This document shows, one piece after another, positions 8,762 to 17,061 of a DNA stretch of 32,671 bases (its first letter is position 1; each line of letters opens with the position of its first letter). The notes under the pieces were generated by a model. It worked only from the letters and a program-made list of their open reading frames with translations, had not been told where the DNA came from and did not search any database. The position numbers and the translations under genes are program-made. The DNA is from Richelia intracellularis (lineage in GTDB: Bacteria; Cyanobacteriota; Cyanobacteriia; Cyanobacteriales; Nostocaceae), in NCBI GenBank assembly GCA_000613065.1, contig CBZS010000292.1, forward strand, positions 1-32,671, in the 5' to 3' direction.

Positions 8762-9124
8762 CTCAATATTAGTAACTATTCCCAATAAAATATTCATAAA
8801 CAGAGCGTTTATTTCCGGAAATTATATTATTTATTTTTAATACAGAAAAAATAATATACATCAAAAGTTCTTATTCAATAACCAGTTTTTGTGAATGGTA
8901 CTTTTCCTTTTAACCTCCCTTTAAATAGATTTTTAACTCAAATACTTCTTTACTTCATATCCTCTACACGAGGATATTACTTATTGACTCAACATCATTT
9001 TTACTCAGTATGAAGAAACTCTGCTCAAACTGTAACGGAACTCAACACAAAATTCAAGTAGTTGAGAATTATTATAGTTTATTCGACTATGTATATCCAT
9101 ATCATATACCCTAAAAGTCTTTTT
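8762..9124. other. Non-coding stretch with a 34-codon ORF
   Basis: AT-rich DNA between MITE copy A and the IS1-type element. The only thing of note is a 34-codon frame on the plus strand (9010-9114) beginning MKKLCSNCNGTQHK, with a CxxC pair like half a zinc ribbon. It has no clear ribosome binding site and no recognised family, and is more likely a relic or chance than a gene. Confidence 0.4.
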
Positions 9125-9877
9125 GCCGTTGCATAATAAAGGGATGAATTGAGGTCTTATACTGTGCATTCTCCATACTGCAAGTCTACGAGGATTAGAA
9201 AAAAAAAGGAGTAAATAGTAAAAAAAAATACATTTGTGTAAATTGCAAACGCCAATTTATAGATATCTATAATCCACCAAAAGGATACTCAAATGAGATC
9301 AAACAAGAATGCTTAAAAGCATAGGTTAATGGCTCGGGATTTAGGGCTATTGAACGCCAAAAAGGAGTTCATCACACAACCATAATTAGTTGGGTAAAAC
9401 AAGTTGGTGAAAAATTGCCAGATGCACCATCAATAGAGGATATCCCAGAAGTTGCAGAACTGGACGAATTAGAAACTTTCGTCGGTTCAGAAAAAACAAA
9501 ATTTGGTTGTGGACAGCAGTAGACCATTTCCGCCAAGGAATTTTAGCTTGGGTACTGGGAGACCATAGTGCAGAAACCTTTCAACCTTTGTGGGATATTG
9601 TCTACCTCTGGAAGTGCTATTTTTATGTCACAGATGGATGGAAAGTTTATGCCAGTTTTGTTGAACCAGGAGACCATATTATTAGCAAAACATATATGAC
9701 CAGAGTAGAAGGGGAAAACACACGTTTACGTCATTATCTCCCACGTCTACATCGAAAAAAATTATGCGACTCTAGAACAGTATATCTACTTAATTAGTCT
9801 ATTTTATTGTTACTTTTTTATTCGCGTATAGATAAATACCTGTATTTGGTTTATTCATCCCGCAAATATGCAACGCC
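9125..9877 (+). mobile_element. IS1-family insertion sequence, decayed (753 bp)
   Basis: Terminal inverted repeats are GCCGTTGCATAATAAAGGGA on the left and, read inward from the right, GGCGTTGCATATTTGCGGGA. Flanking 8-bp direct repeats are GTCTTTTT (9117-9124) and GTCTTTCT (9878-9885), seven of eight matching. Size and repeat length agree with the IS1 family (768 bp, 8-9 bp duplications). The transposase inside is dead, so the copy is old. Confidence 0.88.
9164..9797 (+). pseudogene. IS1-family transposase (InsA/InsB type), several frameshifts and a stop
   Basis: Pieces in different frames add up to an IS1-type transposase. First comes a zinc-finger-like N-terminus (PYCKSTRIRKK, then YICVNCKRQFIDI), then a helix-turn-helix region (GFRAIERQKGVHHTTIISWV). 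The DDE part follows from about 9505 (LWTAVDHFRQGILAWVLGDHS, FYVTDGWKVYASFVEPGD, KTYMTRVEGENTRLRHYL). An in-frame TAG follows ECLKA near 9322, and frame changes occur near 9225 and 9500. Only the last 96 codons form a continuous ORF (9507-9797). No active enzyme can be made from this copy. Confidence 0.88.
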
Positions 9878-10343
9878 GTCTTTCTGAGTAGACTTTGTAA
9901 GCGTTTTATATCTACTTGAGTAGCCTGTATAGAAAAGATAAAATTTATCAATACATCTGTAGTGTCCAATCCATCAGTGCTGATATTGATTGAAGGTTAT
10001 GTCTTTGCAGGGATATTGAATTTTTTAGAGTTCAGGGAAAAATTACTAACCAATTAGAGGGCTTTCTAGACAAACCATCTGATCCAGCCAAATATATTGA
10101 AACCAGTATTTATCCACCCTGAATACTGGTATTACTCAACAGCAATCCTGGAATGTAAACGAATTAAAATGCCTACCAGAGGAGCATAACCAAAAGTAGT
10201 ATTGAACTTTTCACACCAAATTTCCACAGCTTTGAAGTCCTTAAGGGTTGTAAAACGTGCAAGTTAAGAAAACTTCTTAGTAATAGCCTCGTTTTTGATA
10301 TTTCCATGTCACAATAAATCCAAAGCTTTCTGACGGTAAATTG
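9878..10343. other. Unassigned decayed stretch
   Basis: No intact gene is visible in these 466 bases. On the plus strand a stop-interrupted stretch near 10025-10110 reads GKITNQLEGFLDKPSDPAKY and looks like former coding sequence. On the minus strand near 10140-10230 VEIWCEKFNTTFGYAPLVG also looks like a relic. Neither was assigned to a family. Confidence 0.4.
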
Positions 10344-10955
10344 ATGATTTTGGTAGCAGGGCAAAAGTTATACAAAGATAAATATAAGATTATACGGGGA
10401 TTGGGACAGGGAAGAGTGGCGTTGCATAAGTGGGGGATGAATTAGCCTTTGAAACCATTGAGAAATCGTTGAAAATTTAGTGAAATCATCCCCTGATTCA
10501 GCAACGCCGGAAGAATTGCTGTTACTTACCTGGCTGAAGATAGTCATGGCAAGAAAGTTGCAATAAAGACATTACAAACGCAACTATAAAAGCAACTTCC
10601 TCATGAAGAACGCGATCGCTTACAATCTGATTTTGCTGATGAAGTTCGTAAGTTGGAAAGGTGTAAGCATTCCCATATTGTCCCTGTAATTGAGACATTT
10701 ATGCACGACCAACAACTCTGTATTGTGTTGGAGTACATTCAAGGCAATAATTTGGGGGGAATTGTCAAAGCTAGGGGATTTTTACCCGAAAAAGAGGCGT
10801 TAGTATACATTCAGCAAATTGGACAAGCACTAATAGAAGTCCAGAAACAAGAGTTGTTGCACCGGGATATAAAACCAGAAAATATCATGGTGCGAGCGGG
10901 TAATCATCAAGCTATATTAGACTTTGATTTAGCACGGGGTTTTGATATACTTTAA
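10344..10955 (+). pseudogene. Serine/threonine protein kinase, interrupted by MITE B and truncated after the DFG position
   Basis: From ATG 10344 the frame reads KLYKDKYKIIRGLGQGR, the start of a Hanks-type kinase glycine loop. It is split by MITE copy B (10418-10508). After it comes AVTYLAEDSHGKKVAIKTL with the VAIK lysine, a TAA at 10587-10589, then HIVPVIETF, CIVLEYIQGNNL and the catalytic loop HRDIKPENIM. The metal-binding DFG reads DFD (LDFDLARGF), and the sequence ends at TAA 10953-10955, where the IS630-type remnant begins. Everything C-terminal is lost. Four separate lesions make this clearly dead. Confidence 0.88.
10418..10508 (-). mobile_element. 91-bp MITE, copy B, inserted in a kinase gene
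   Basis: This is the inverted copy of the element at 8671-8761, with about five mismatches. It starts GGCGTTGCATAAGTGGGG and ends GATTCAGCAACGCC. Flanking 8-bp repeats are GGAAGAGT (10410-10417) and GGAAGAAT (10509-10516), seven of eight matching. Element plus duplication add 99 bp, which keeps the kinase frame, but the inserted sequence brings an in-frame TAG near 10443. Confidence 0.9.
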
Positions 10956-12017
10956 ACGGTTAAAAATTGTATTTTTTGGAATATCTGAAACTCGAGAGTC
11001 AATAAGCTGTTTCACTTCTTCTGCTTATCACTATTAGCGGTAGCAATCCAGTTAGAGATTGCTGCCTTAAAATATGCAAAATTAGCATATTCCTTAGAGT
11101 ATAAACATTCATTCGTAATAAATTTACAAAATATTTAAATCAAATTTTATTGTGGAGAATAGCAAGGGAAATAACATAGGTGTATACCTACTGGTATCGC
11201 ATAGTTCTGTACTAAATTACAGTTCTGATATCTGGCATTATCTAGTACAAGAACAATTGGTTTATTGAACCCCAGATTAGCTAATTTCAATAACAACTGG
11301 CACAGAATTTATGAATTAATATAAGTTTTATTTGTAATTGGAATTATTTCCTTAATCACTGCATTAACTGCTCTTAAAACATTAAATCCTTTTCCACCGG
11401 AAGCTGAACAGATAAATGTTCTTGTAAAACACCATAAAAATCCTAAGTATGCTCGATGTACAAAGTGGGCTGCGTCAACAAAAAAACTACTTTCTTTCCG
11501 CTAATAGCTTCTTCCTGTAATGGTTATAGCTTTTATTGTCTATATTTTTCTACATCTTCAATCTTTTCTGCGTCTACTGACTTTCCCGGCACATACCCCA
11601 CTTTTAAGCAACGCAAACCTGTTCTGAGCAGAAATTCTCTTACCTGAGTTGGACTGCCCTTAATACCAGTTATTTTTTCAATGGCATCACTGGCTTCTGC
11701 AAGACTTGTAGCTGGATGTTTCTCAAAATATTATTTAATAATATCACTATACTGATTTAATTCACTTGGCTGTCCTTTCTAGTGTATTTTTTTTAGTTAT
11801 TCTACTCCTCCTGATTGATATTGTTTAATGTAAAATATTAATTAATGTTGTTTTTGTTTAACACAAAGTACAAATATATTTATGTTTTAGGCCCTGAATT
11901 TTTAGATACATAACTTCCATCTTTCTCTGTACTAATTGATGAGGATAATCATATCTTTCATAATGAAGTTTATCAATGTCTTCTTGCGTAAAAAATATAT
12001 TTTTTACGCAAGAAGAC
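10956..12017 (-). pseudogene. IS630-family transposase remnant
   Basis: Read on the minus strand, fragments in several frames match an IS630-type transposase in order. They are YDYPHQLVQRKMEVMYLK (N-terminus, near 11950), SLAEASDAIEKITGIKGSPT and VREFLLRTGLRCLKVGYVPG (helix-turn-helix part), AYLGFLWCFTRTFI (DDE region), then KPIVLVLDNARYQNCN and the C-terminal KECLYS-like segment. Many stops and frameshifts lie between them. It abuts the truncated kinase on the left and a perfect palindrome on the right. Exact element ends and the TA duplication expected for IS630 were not determined. Confidence 0.82.
11978..12017. repeat. Perfect 40-bp palindrome
   Basis: The left half GTCTTCTTGCGTAAAAAATA is followed directly by its exact reverse complement with no spacer. 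It sits at the 5' edge of the IS630-type transposase remnant, whose first codons (FTQEDIDKLHYE) use one half. It is either an inverted duplication of the element end or a strong hairpin. A spacer-free palindrome of this size is unusual. Confidence 0.9.
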
Positions 12018-12095
12018 TTTACCTGGGTTATCAAGTAATATTGTTTATTAATTTATAATACTTGTTATTACCGCTATCAAAAAATTCAGTTTTTA

Positions 12096-12305
12096 GCCGT
12101 TATTAGTATAGAGAGTGGTCAAATTCAATGGTTAACAGATGCGCCACAAGTATCCAAAGCTCGTGTAATTGTGACAATTCTTTCGGATGAAGAAACACAA
12201 GTATTTCGCCAGACTCCCTCTGCATCCATTGCGGGTAAAGGTAAAACTTTGGGTGATTTAGTCAGTCTCATAATTGAGGAACACGATTGGGAATGTCTCA
12301 AGTAA
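12096..12305 (+). CDS. Antitoxin-like protein of a type II toxin-antitoxin pair (start uncertain)
   Basis: The plus-strand frame reads AVIS, then GQIQWLTDAPQVSKARVIV, DEETQVFRQTPSASIAGKGK and DLVSLIIEEHDWECLK, ending with TAA at 12303-12305. This resembles the short antitoxins found before VapC-like PIN toxins in cyanobacteria. The toxin frame starts inside its last codons (ATG 12293), the usual overlap for coupled translation. No ATG, GTG or TTG is present at the expected N-terminus; the codons before AVIS are TTT TTA, so the start may have been lost by mutation. The upstream DNA is AT-rich and uninformative. Confidence 0.6.
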   Translation, partial: AVISIESGQIQWLTDAPQVSKARVIVTILSDEETQVFRQTPSASIAGKGKTLGDLVSLIIEEHDWECLK

Positions 12306-12694
12306 TCATCCTTGATACCCACATTTGGATATGGTTTATTAATCAAGAGTTTGAGTGATTTCCAGCACACTGGCGAGAAATTATCGAAACTTCTGAGATA
12401 GTAGGTGTTTCGCCTGTATCTTGTTATGAAGTTGCTTTAGCACAACAACAGGGACGACTGCAACTACCCTGTAATGCTGAATTCTGGCTTGAAGAGGCTT
12501 TGGAGCCATCTGGTATTACATTGTTTTCGAACACTTTACAAATAGCCTACAAAGCGGTTAAACTATCTCCAGTGCAGAAAGATCCATTTGACCGTTTGTT
12601 CATCGCCACAGCACTTGTTTATAAGGCTAAATTAGCCAGTATAGATGGCTTATTTTCTCAGTATTCGGAACTCGATATGTATTTGATGAAGTAG
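12293..12694 (+). pseudogene. VapC-like PIN-domain toxin with an in-frame TGA at codon 22
   Basis: From ATG 12293 the frame reads VIILDTHIWIWFINQEFE, then TGA (12356-12358), then FPAHWREIIETSEIVGVSPVSCYEVALAQQQGRL in the same frame, and ends at TAG 12692-12694. The acidic residues expected in a PIN ribonuclease are present: Asp8 in LDTH, Glu46 in SCYE, Asp in KDPFDRL and Asp in SIDGL. The context (GAG TGA TTT) fits a CGA-to-TGA change, since related proteins have Arg here. Length is 133 codons, normal for the family. Loss of the toxin while the antitoxin frame stays open is the expected order of decay. Confidence 0.85.
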
Positions 12695-12708
12695 TTAATC
12701 CATCAACA

Positions 12709-12741
12709 AGATCCTCGACTTGTCGGAGAAGTCGAGGATCT
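12709..12741. terminator. Hairpin between convergent genes
   Basis: A perfect 13-bp stem (AGATCCTCGACTT / AAGTCGAGGATCT) with a 7-base loop lies between the toxin remnant (+) and the glycosyltransferase (-), five bases beyond the latter's stop codon. There is no strong T-run on either side. It may act as a bidirectional terminator or protect 3' ends. Confidence 0.65.
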
Positions 12742-12746
12742 CACAG

Positions 12747-14522
12747 TTATGGCAAACTCACCCGCGCTAACTTATAAGCACCTTTCTGTTCCAGAACTTC
12801 ATAATCACTGGGTTGCAAACCCATTTCTGGATACTTTTTCGGTTGGGAAATTAACAATAGAGATTTTATTTCTGGTGGTTGAGATTTTTTTTGCTGTAAA
12901 TATTCTTTGCCAATTGGGGTAGTAGTGAAATAGGTAATAGAACGGTGACTATAAAATACTGCTGTTGGCTTTTTAAACCCCACCATGACAATTTCTTCGC
13001 CTGGTTTTTGTTCTTGCGCTAATTTGTAAGCCACTTTACGCAGGGGTAACTGACGCTGACTATCCATCAAAAATTGGGCTGGGGTAAGAACGAATAGTAA
13101 AAATAGGGCAAAAGCAAACAAATTTATCCCCATAAGGTAAACCCAAACCCGACGCAAAATGGCAAATGCTAACACCAACGCAGAAATTGCCCAAATAAGA
13201 CCACCCACTGTTGTGATTCCAGACTCTTGCAGAGTTGCGCGAAACTCTGGTGCTGCGGGGTCTGAACCCATAATTCTGGTAACGTAAAATAAGGCGATCG
13301 CAATTACAGTGACAAAGGAAACATTTACCCAAGCTGTAACTTGCAAGGAAATACTTGGAGTGGTAGAGTCATCCATAAATTTGCCCCAAAATAAAGCTAC
13401 AAGAATTGCTGCTGCTGGCATTAAGGGTAATACATAGCTAGGAAGTTTAGTGACTGCAATGGTAAAAAAGCCAAACACCACAAAAAACCACACACAGGTA
13501 AATAAACCGAATTGCTGAGAACGTTCTCGATTGGACCAGTGACGACGCTGCCAAAATTTCTGTTTTGCGATCGCTATTGGTAGGTAAACTGAGTAGGGTG
13601 CAAAGCCTAATAGAACTACGACAAAGTAAAAATACCAGGGTGCAGAGTGCCCGTTGACTACATCTGTAAATCGTTCAAAGTTATGGTAGCCAAAGAAAGA
13701 ATCAATATATTTTTGACCGTTTTGTAAAAAAACTAATATGTACCAAGGTAGGGATAAAGATATAACTATTGGCAAGCCGATAAATAGCTTCATTTCCCTG
13801 ACTATCTGCCAAAATTTGCCTACATATAGCAAAAATACTAAAACTACTAACCCCGGAAGCACAAAACCAATAGGTCCTTTAGTTAATACTCCTCCAGCAG
13901 CGCACAGATAACAAGCTATATACCAGGGAGAAGGGAAAATTCCCTTTGATTGTGGGGGATTGGCGTAACCCCAAAAAAAGCACAACAGGGTACAACTAGT
14001 AAAACCAGTGAGTAACATATCAGATACACCAATTCTCCCCCAGACAACCATTTCCGGACAAAATGCCATGAGGATAGTTGCAAAAACCGCAATTATCCAA
14101 CGTTTATGGGGAAGGGAAACATTTTTTGTAGGTTCCGCGTATTGATATACTGTGTAAAAAGAAAGACTAGTTAATACCATAGCTGCGAACGCTGATGGTA
14201 GACGTACAGCCCATTCATTCACACCAATTATTTTATAAGCGATCGCTTGACACCAATAAATTAGTGCTGGCTTATCAAATCGCGTTTCTCCATTGAAATA
14301 TGGGGTAATCCAATTCCCCGTTACCACCATTTGCCGAGAAGCTTCCGCAAATAGAGGTTCAGTTTCATCAACTAAACCAGTGCTACCCAAATGCCAGAAA
14401 AAGCCGATGACGCAAATCACCAATATCCACAACACCGACAGCACAACCAATAAACTGGGACGCTTGTCTAAATTGTGTAACCATTCCTGAAAATTATGGG
14501 CAAAAGTCGATTTCATGCTCAT
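12747..14522 (-). CDS. GT39/ArnT-type integral membrane glycosyltransferase
   Basis: The 591-residue protein has a short cytoplasmic N-terminus, a first membrane segment at about 24-43, and then the family's catalytic loop: DETEP (Asp52-Glu53) and GNWITPYFNGETRFDKPALIYW (Asp83-Lys84). About ten further membrane segments follow, then a soluble C-terminal region. ArnT/PMT-family enzymes transfer a sugar from a polyprenyl-phosphate donor on the outer side of the inner membrane. The acceptor (lipid, glycan or protein) cannot be told from sequence. ATG 14522 and ATG 14516 are both possible starts. It appears to be a single gene. Confidence 0.9.
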   Translation of the reverse strand: MSMKSTFAHNFQEWLHNLDKRPSLLVVLSVLWILVICVIGFFWHLGSTGLVDETEPLFAEASRQMVVTGNWITPYFNGETRFDKPALIYWCQAIAYKIIGVNEWAVRLPSAFAAMVLTSLSFYTVYQYAEPTKNVSLPHKRWIIAVFATILMAFCPEMVVWGRIGVSDMLLTGFTSCTLLCFFWGYANPPQSKGIFPSPWYIACYLCAAGGVLTKGPIGFVLPGLVVLVFLLYVGKFWQIVREMKLFIGLPIVISLSLPWYILVFLQNGQKYIDSFFGYHNFERFTDVVNGHSAPWYFYFVVVLLGFAPYSVYLPIAIAKQKFWQRRHWSNRERSQQFGLFTCVWFFVVFGFFTIAVTKLPSYVLPLMPAAAILVALFWGKFMDDSTTPSISLQVTAWVNVSFVTVIAIALFYVTRIMGSDPAAPEFRATLQESGITTVGGLIWAISALVLAFAILRRVWVYLMGINLFAFALFLLFVLTPAQFLMDSQRQLPLRKVAYKLAQEQKPGEEIVMVGFKKPTAVFYSHRSITYFTTTPIGKEYLQQKKSQPPEIKSLLLISQPKKYPEMGLQPSDYEVLEQKGAYKLARVSLP

Positions 14523-14654
14523 GGATTATTTAGCAGAAAATAGGGATTTGGTCTTATCTGAACGGGGAAGCCCTAATATACAATACATTGAACCAGTAAA
14601 AATGACTCTTACCTTAGCGATCGGTTCTTATATCCTCAATTTATACCTGGGAAA

Positions 14655-15276
14655 TCAATTAAACATAGGGGCACAACGATTTCGCAAAATTGACTGCAAA
14701 ATTAACTTCCATTCATTTTTTTCCCCATTGCATACTGGTTCAGAGGTTTCTCCCACCACAAAAGGACCCCAGTAGCGACGGGAACCATCTTCAGCAAAAG
14801 CTACTAGTATATCCCCTGGTTTTAAATTTAACTTTCCCTGGGGTAAAGATAAAATCAAACCTTTTTGACTTCCCTCTTCAGGAGCAAAGTCCCAATGGGC
14901 AGGAATATTCCTTTTAGTGTTCTTTTTTGAATTTCCCTTTGAATTACGTCCGAGAAATGCTAAACGTATAGGAATTTTAGTTTGGTTGCTGATACATAAC
15001 TTTCCTGCTGTTACTGATCTAACTGATTTATTCTCAGTAATAGTACTTTGTGCTAATAATTTGTGATCTGTGTTACTGGGAGTTACTTCTGGAATTGTTG
15101 ATTGAGAATTATTGATTTCTTTAGTAATCAAGGGAGAGACTTGAGCATCAGCAGTATTTTTATCTACAGATATACTTAGCTAGATAACACCCCATAGGTA
15201 CTAAAATTACTCCTAAAGCAGAAGCTGCAATACTCCTGAGGAGATGCCTTATAGCGATCGCAATGTGACGATACAT
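14655..15276 (-). pseudogene. Secreted protein of unknown function, signal peptide frameshifted from the body
   Basis: ATG 15276 opens a Sec-type signal sequence (MYRHIAIAIRHLLRSIAASA, then LGVILVPMGCYLA), which runs into a stop. The body lies in another frame offset by one base (SVDKNTADAQVSPLITKEIN onward) and ends at 14655. The switch is near 15180. The open body from TTG 15131 (158 codons) has an Asn/Ser-rich start and a conserved-looking C-terminal part (HWDFAPEEGSQKGLILSLPQ, SRRYWGPFVVGE). A single indel is the simplest reading. The family was not recognised. A sequencing error is possible. Confidence 0.6.
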
Positions 15277-15477
15277 CGACAGTTTTCCATTAAGAATAGT
15301 ACTGAGAATTAAGAACTTTGTCCCACTTGGACTAAGTTATAGCTTTGTATTCTATTATCAGTCAAAGCAAAATATATTTCTTGACATTCAGGAATATAAG
15401 AGGTTTGGCAATACTCCTGAGGACAAATTTATAAGCAGTAAATGCCATGAACGATAACACAATTCTCGCCATTTTAG

Positions 15478-16212
15478 ATGAAAACAATTAAATGTGGTAC
15501 GGTTTATTTCCCTCATATAGAAGCAATATTGTTTGATAAAAACGGGACCCTAGAAGACTCGGAAATATACTTACGTTCCCTTGCCCAAAAAGTATCTACT
15601 ATTATGGATACCCAAATTCCAGGGGTGGGGGAACGTCTATTAATGGCATTTGGTGTTAATGATAATTACCTCGATCCTACGGGGTTAATGTCCGTAGCTA
15701 GTCGTCGAGAAACGGAAGTTGCTGCTGCTGCTTACATTGCGGAAACCGGTAGGGGGTGGATTGAATCTCTCCATATTGCCTGTAAAATTTTGGATGAGGC
15801 AGATAAATCCTTTACAAAAACTACTGCACCCTTATTTGCAGGTGGATTACAAATTCTGCAAAAACTCTCCAGTACTGGATTAAAGCTAGGTATACTTTCT
15901 GCTGCTACTACCCAAGAAGTTCAAAATTTCGTCACCAATCACCAATTAAGTAATTACCTACAACTACAAATGGGAGTGGATAAAGGTCCGAGTAAACCAG
16001 ATCCAATCTTATTTATACAAGCCTGTCAAGCCCTGGGTGTGCAACCCAATCATACTTTGATGGTGGGGGATTCTGTAGCTGATATGCAAATGGCAAGCAA
16101 TGCTCAAGCTGCCGGCTGTATTGGCATTACCTGGATAGGTAAACCAGAAAATGTAGCTGGAGCGGATGTTGTAATTCAGCAATTACAGGAAATTCAAGTT
16201 ATTGATTCCTAG
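15478..16212 (+). CDS. HAD-superfamily phosphatase
   Basis: The protein has 244 residues. Motif I is ILFDKNGTLEDSE near residue 18; the usual second Asp of DxDGT is Asn, as I recall for a cyanobacterial HAD subgroup, so this is probably not damage. Motif II is LGILSAATTQE, motif III the Lys in SKPDPILFIQA, and motif IV MVGDSVADMQMA. A helical cap lies between motifs I and II (AAAAYIAETGRGWIESLHIA). It is likely a phosphoglycolate phosphatase-like hydrolase of small phosphorylated metabolites; the substrate is unknown. ATG 15478 overlaps the end of a 14-codon frame (MNDNTILAILDENN) that is probably chance. Confidence 0.88.
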   Translation: MKTIKCGTVYFPHIEAILFDKNGTLEDSEIYLRSLAQKVSTIMDTQIPGVGERLLMAFGVNDNYLDPTGLMSVASRRETEVAAAAYIAETGRGWIESLHIACKILDEADKSFTKTTAPLFAGGLQILQKLSSTGLKLGILSAATTQEVQNFVTNHQLSNYLQLQMGVDKGPSKPDPILFIQACQALGVQPNHTLMVGDSVADMQMASNAQAAGCIGITWIGKPENVAGADVVIQQLQEIQVIDS

Positions 16213-16602
16213 AGCGTTGATTCAATAATCAAGGTTAATCATCTATTATTGTTGGTTAATAATTGATATTTGATATTTGTACAAGCTTCTCCTTAATCTT
16301 TTTGTCACCTTACTCTTATGCTCGCCTTCCCCTTACCTAATCAGAAATGTTATGACTGAATTGGTGTTCTAGGGAAACCAAAGAATAGGCTGTATATTCT
16401 ACTTGTCTTCTGAACAGGAACAATAACAGTAAAATAATAATACTATAATTATCAGTATTATTATTTATAGCACATACCCTGAATTGTGCAATAAATTAGG
16501 GCTTGTTGAAAGGTATATAAACCCCGTCCATTTTGGAACCTAGAGTTTCTAATTATTTTGTGAGTTATATACAAACAATTTCTCTCAGGGTGTGGTGTGA
16601 CT
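16213..16602. other. Intergenic region with a small AT-rich hairpin
   Basis: About 390 AT-rich bases between two plus-strand genes. The clearest structure is a 9-bp inverted repeat AATAATACT / AGTATTATT at 16436-16462, which could end transcription of the HAD gene or be chance in AT-rich DNA. No gene is visible. The promoter of the downstream membrane protein must lie here. Confidence 0.4.
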
Positions 16603-17055
16603 ATGTTTAAAATAAAGTCACAGGAATATGAATTCAACTCCATTCAAAATGAGTTGTTATGGAAATTAGCAATAAAAATGCGGAATTTTGCCTATTTATG
16701 GACTAGTATGGGCATCTTTGCGCTAGTTTCTGGAATTTTTGCCTTATTGCTACAAACAAAAGCAAACAATCTCAAACAGCTATTCCTGGGAATTCTTACT
16801 GGTACTAGACAATTTGAGGTGGAAACCATACTCAAATTTGTATTTGGCATTCTAGTCTTGGCTGTATATATTATTTTTATCGGCAAATCTACCCTTCAAG
16901 CAGCTACAAAACTGGGGCATGTAGTCAATACCGATGGCAATTACGTTACTTCTCTGATGGCTGCTTTACGCAAAATTGATCGCGTTTGTTTACTCTACTA
17001 TCAGTTGGCAATTATGCTAGTAGTTACCATTTGGATTAATATAATTTTTGGGTAA
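16603..17055 (+). CDS. Small integral membrane protein, unknown function
   Basis: About 150 residues with three likely membrane segments: AYLWTSMGIFALVSGIFALL (about 30-50), ILKFVFGILVLAVYIIFIG (about 76-95) and LAIMLVVTIWINIIF at the C-terminus. The loop between the last two contains TLQAATKLGHVVNTDGNYVT. GTG at 16597 is an alternative start two codons upstream. The gene is intact and ends seven bases from the convergent GT4 gene. It resembles conserved hypothetical proteins of cyanobacteria; I do not recognise a named family. Confidence 0.75.
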   Translation: MFKIKSQEYEFNSIQNELLWKLAIKMRNFAYLWTSMGIFALVSGIFALLLQTKANNLKQLFLGILTGTRQFEVETILKFVFGILVLAVYIIFIGKSTLQAATKLGHVVNTDGNYVTSLMAALRKIDRVCLLYYQLAIMLVVTIWINIIFG

Positions 17056-17061
17056 TTATAA

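Noticed and set aside
9010-9114. 34-codon frame with a CxxC pair
   Set aside because: Too short, no ribosome binding site and no recognised family; kept only as a note in the surrounding region.
11456-11647. Plus-strand 63-codon frame
   Set aside because: It lies antisense to the IS630-type transposase remnant and has no independent support.
4599-12358. Stop-codon recoding as a reason for the many in-frame stops
   Set aside because: All three stop codons appear as interrupters, intact genes here end normally with the same codons, and frameshifts also occur. Ordinary pseudogene decay explains the data better.
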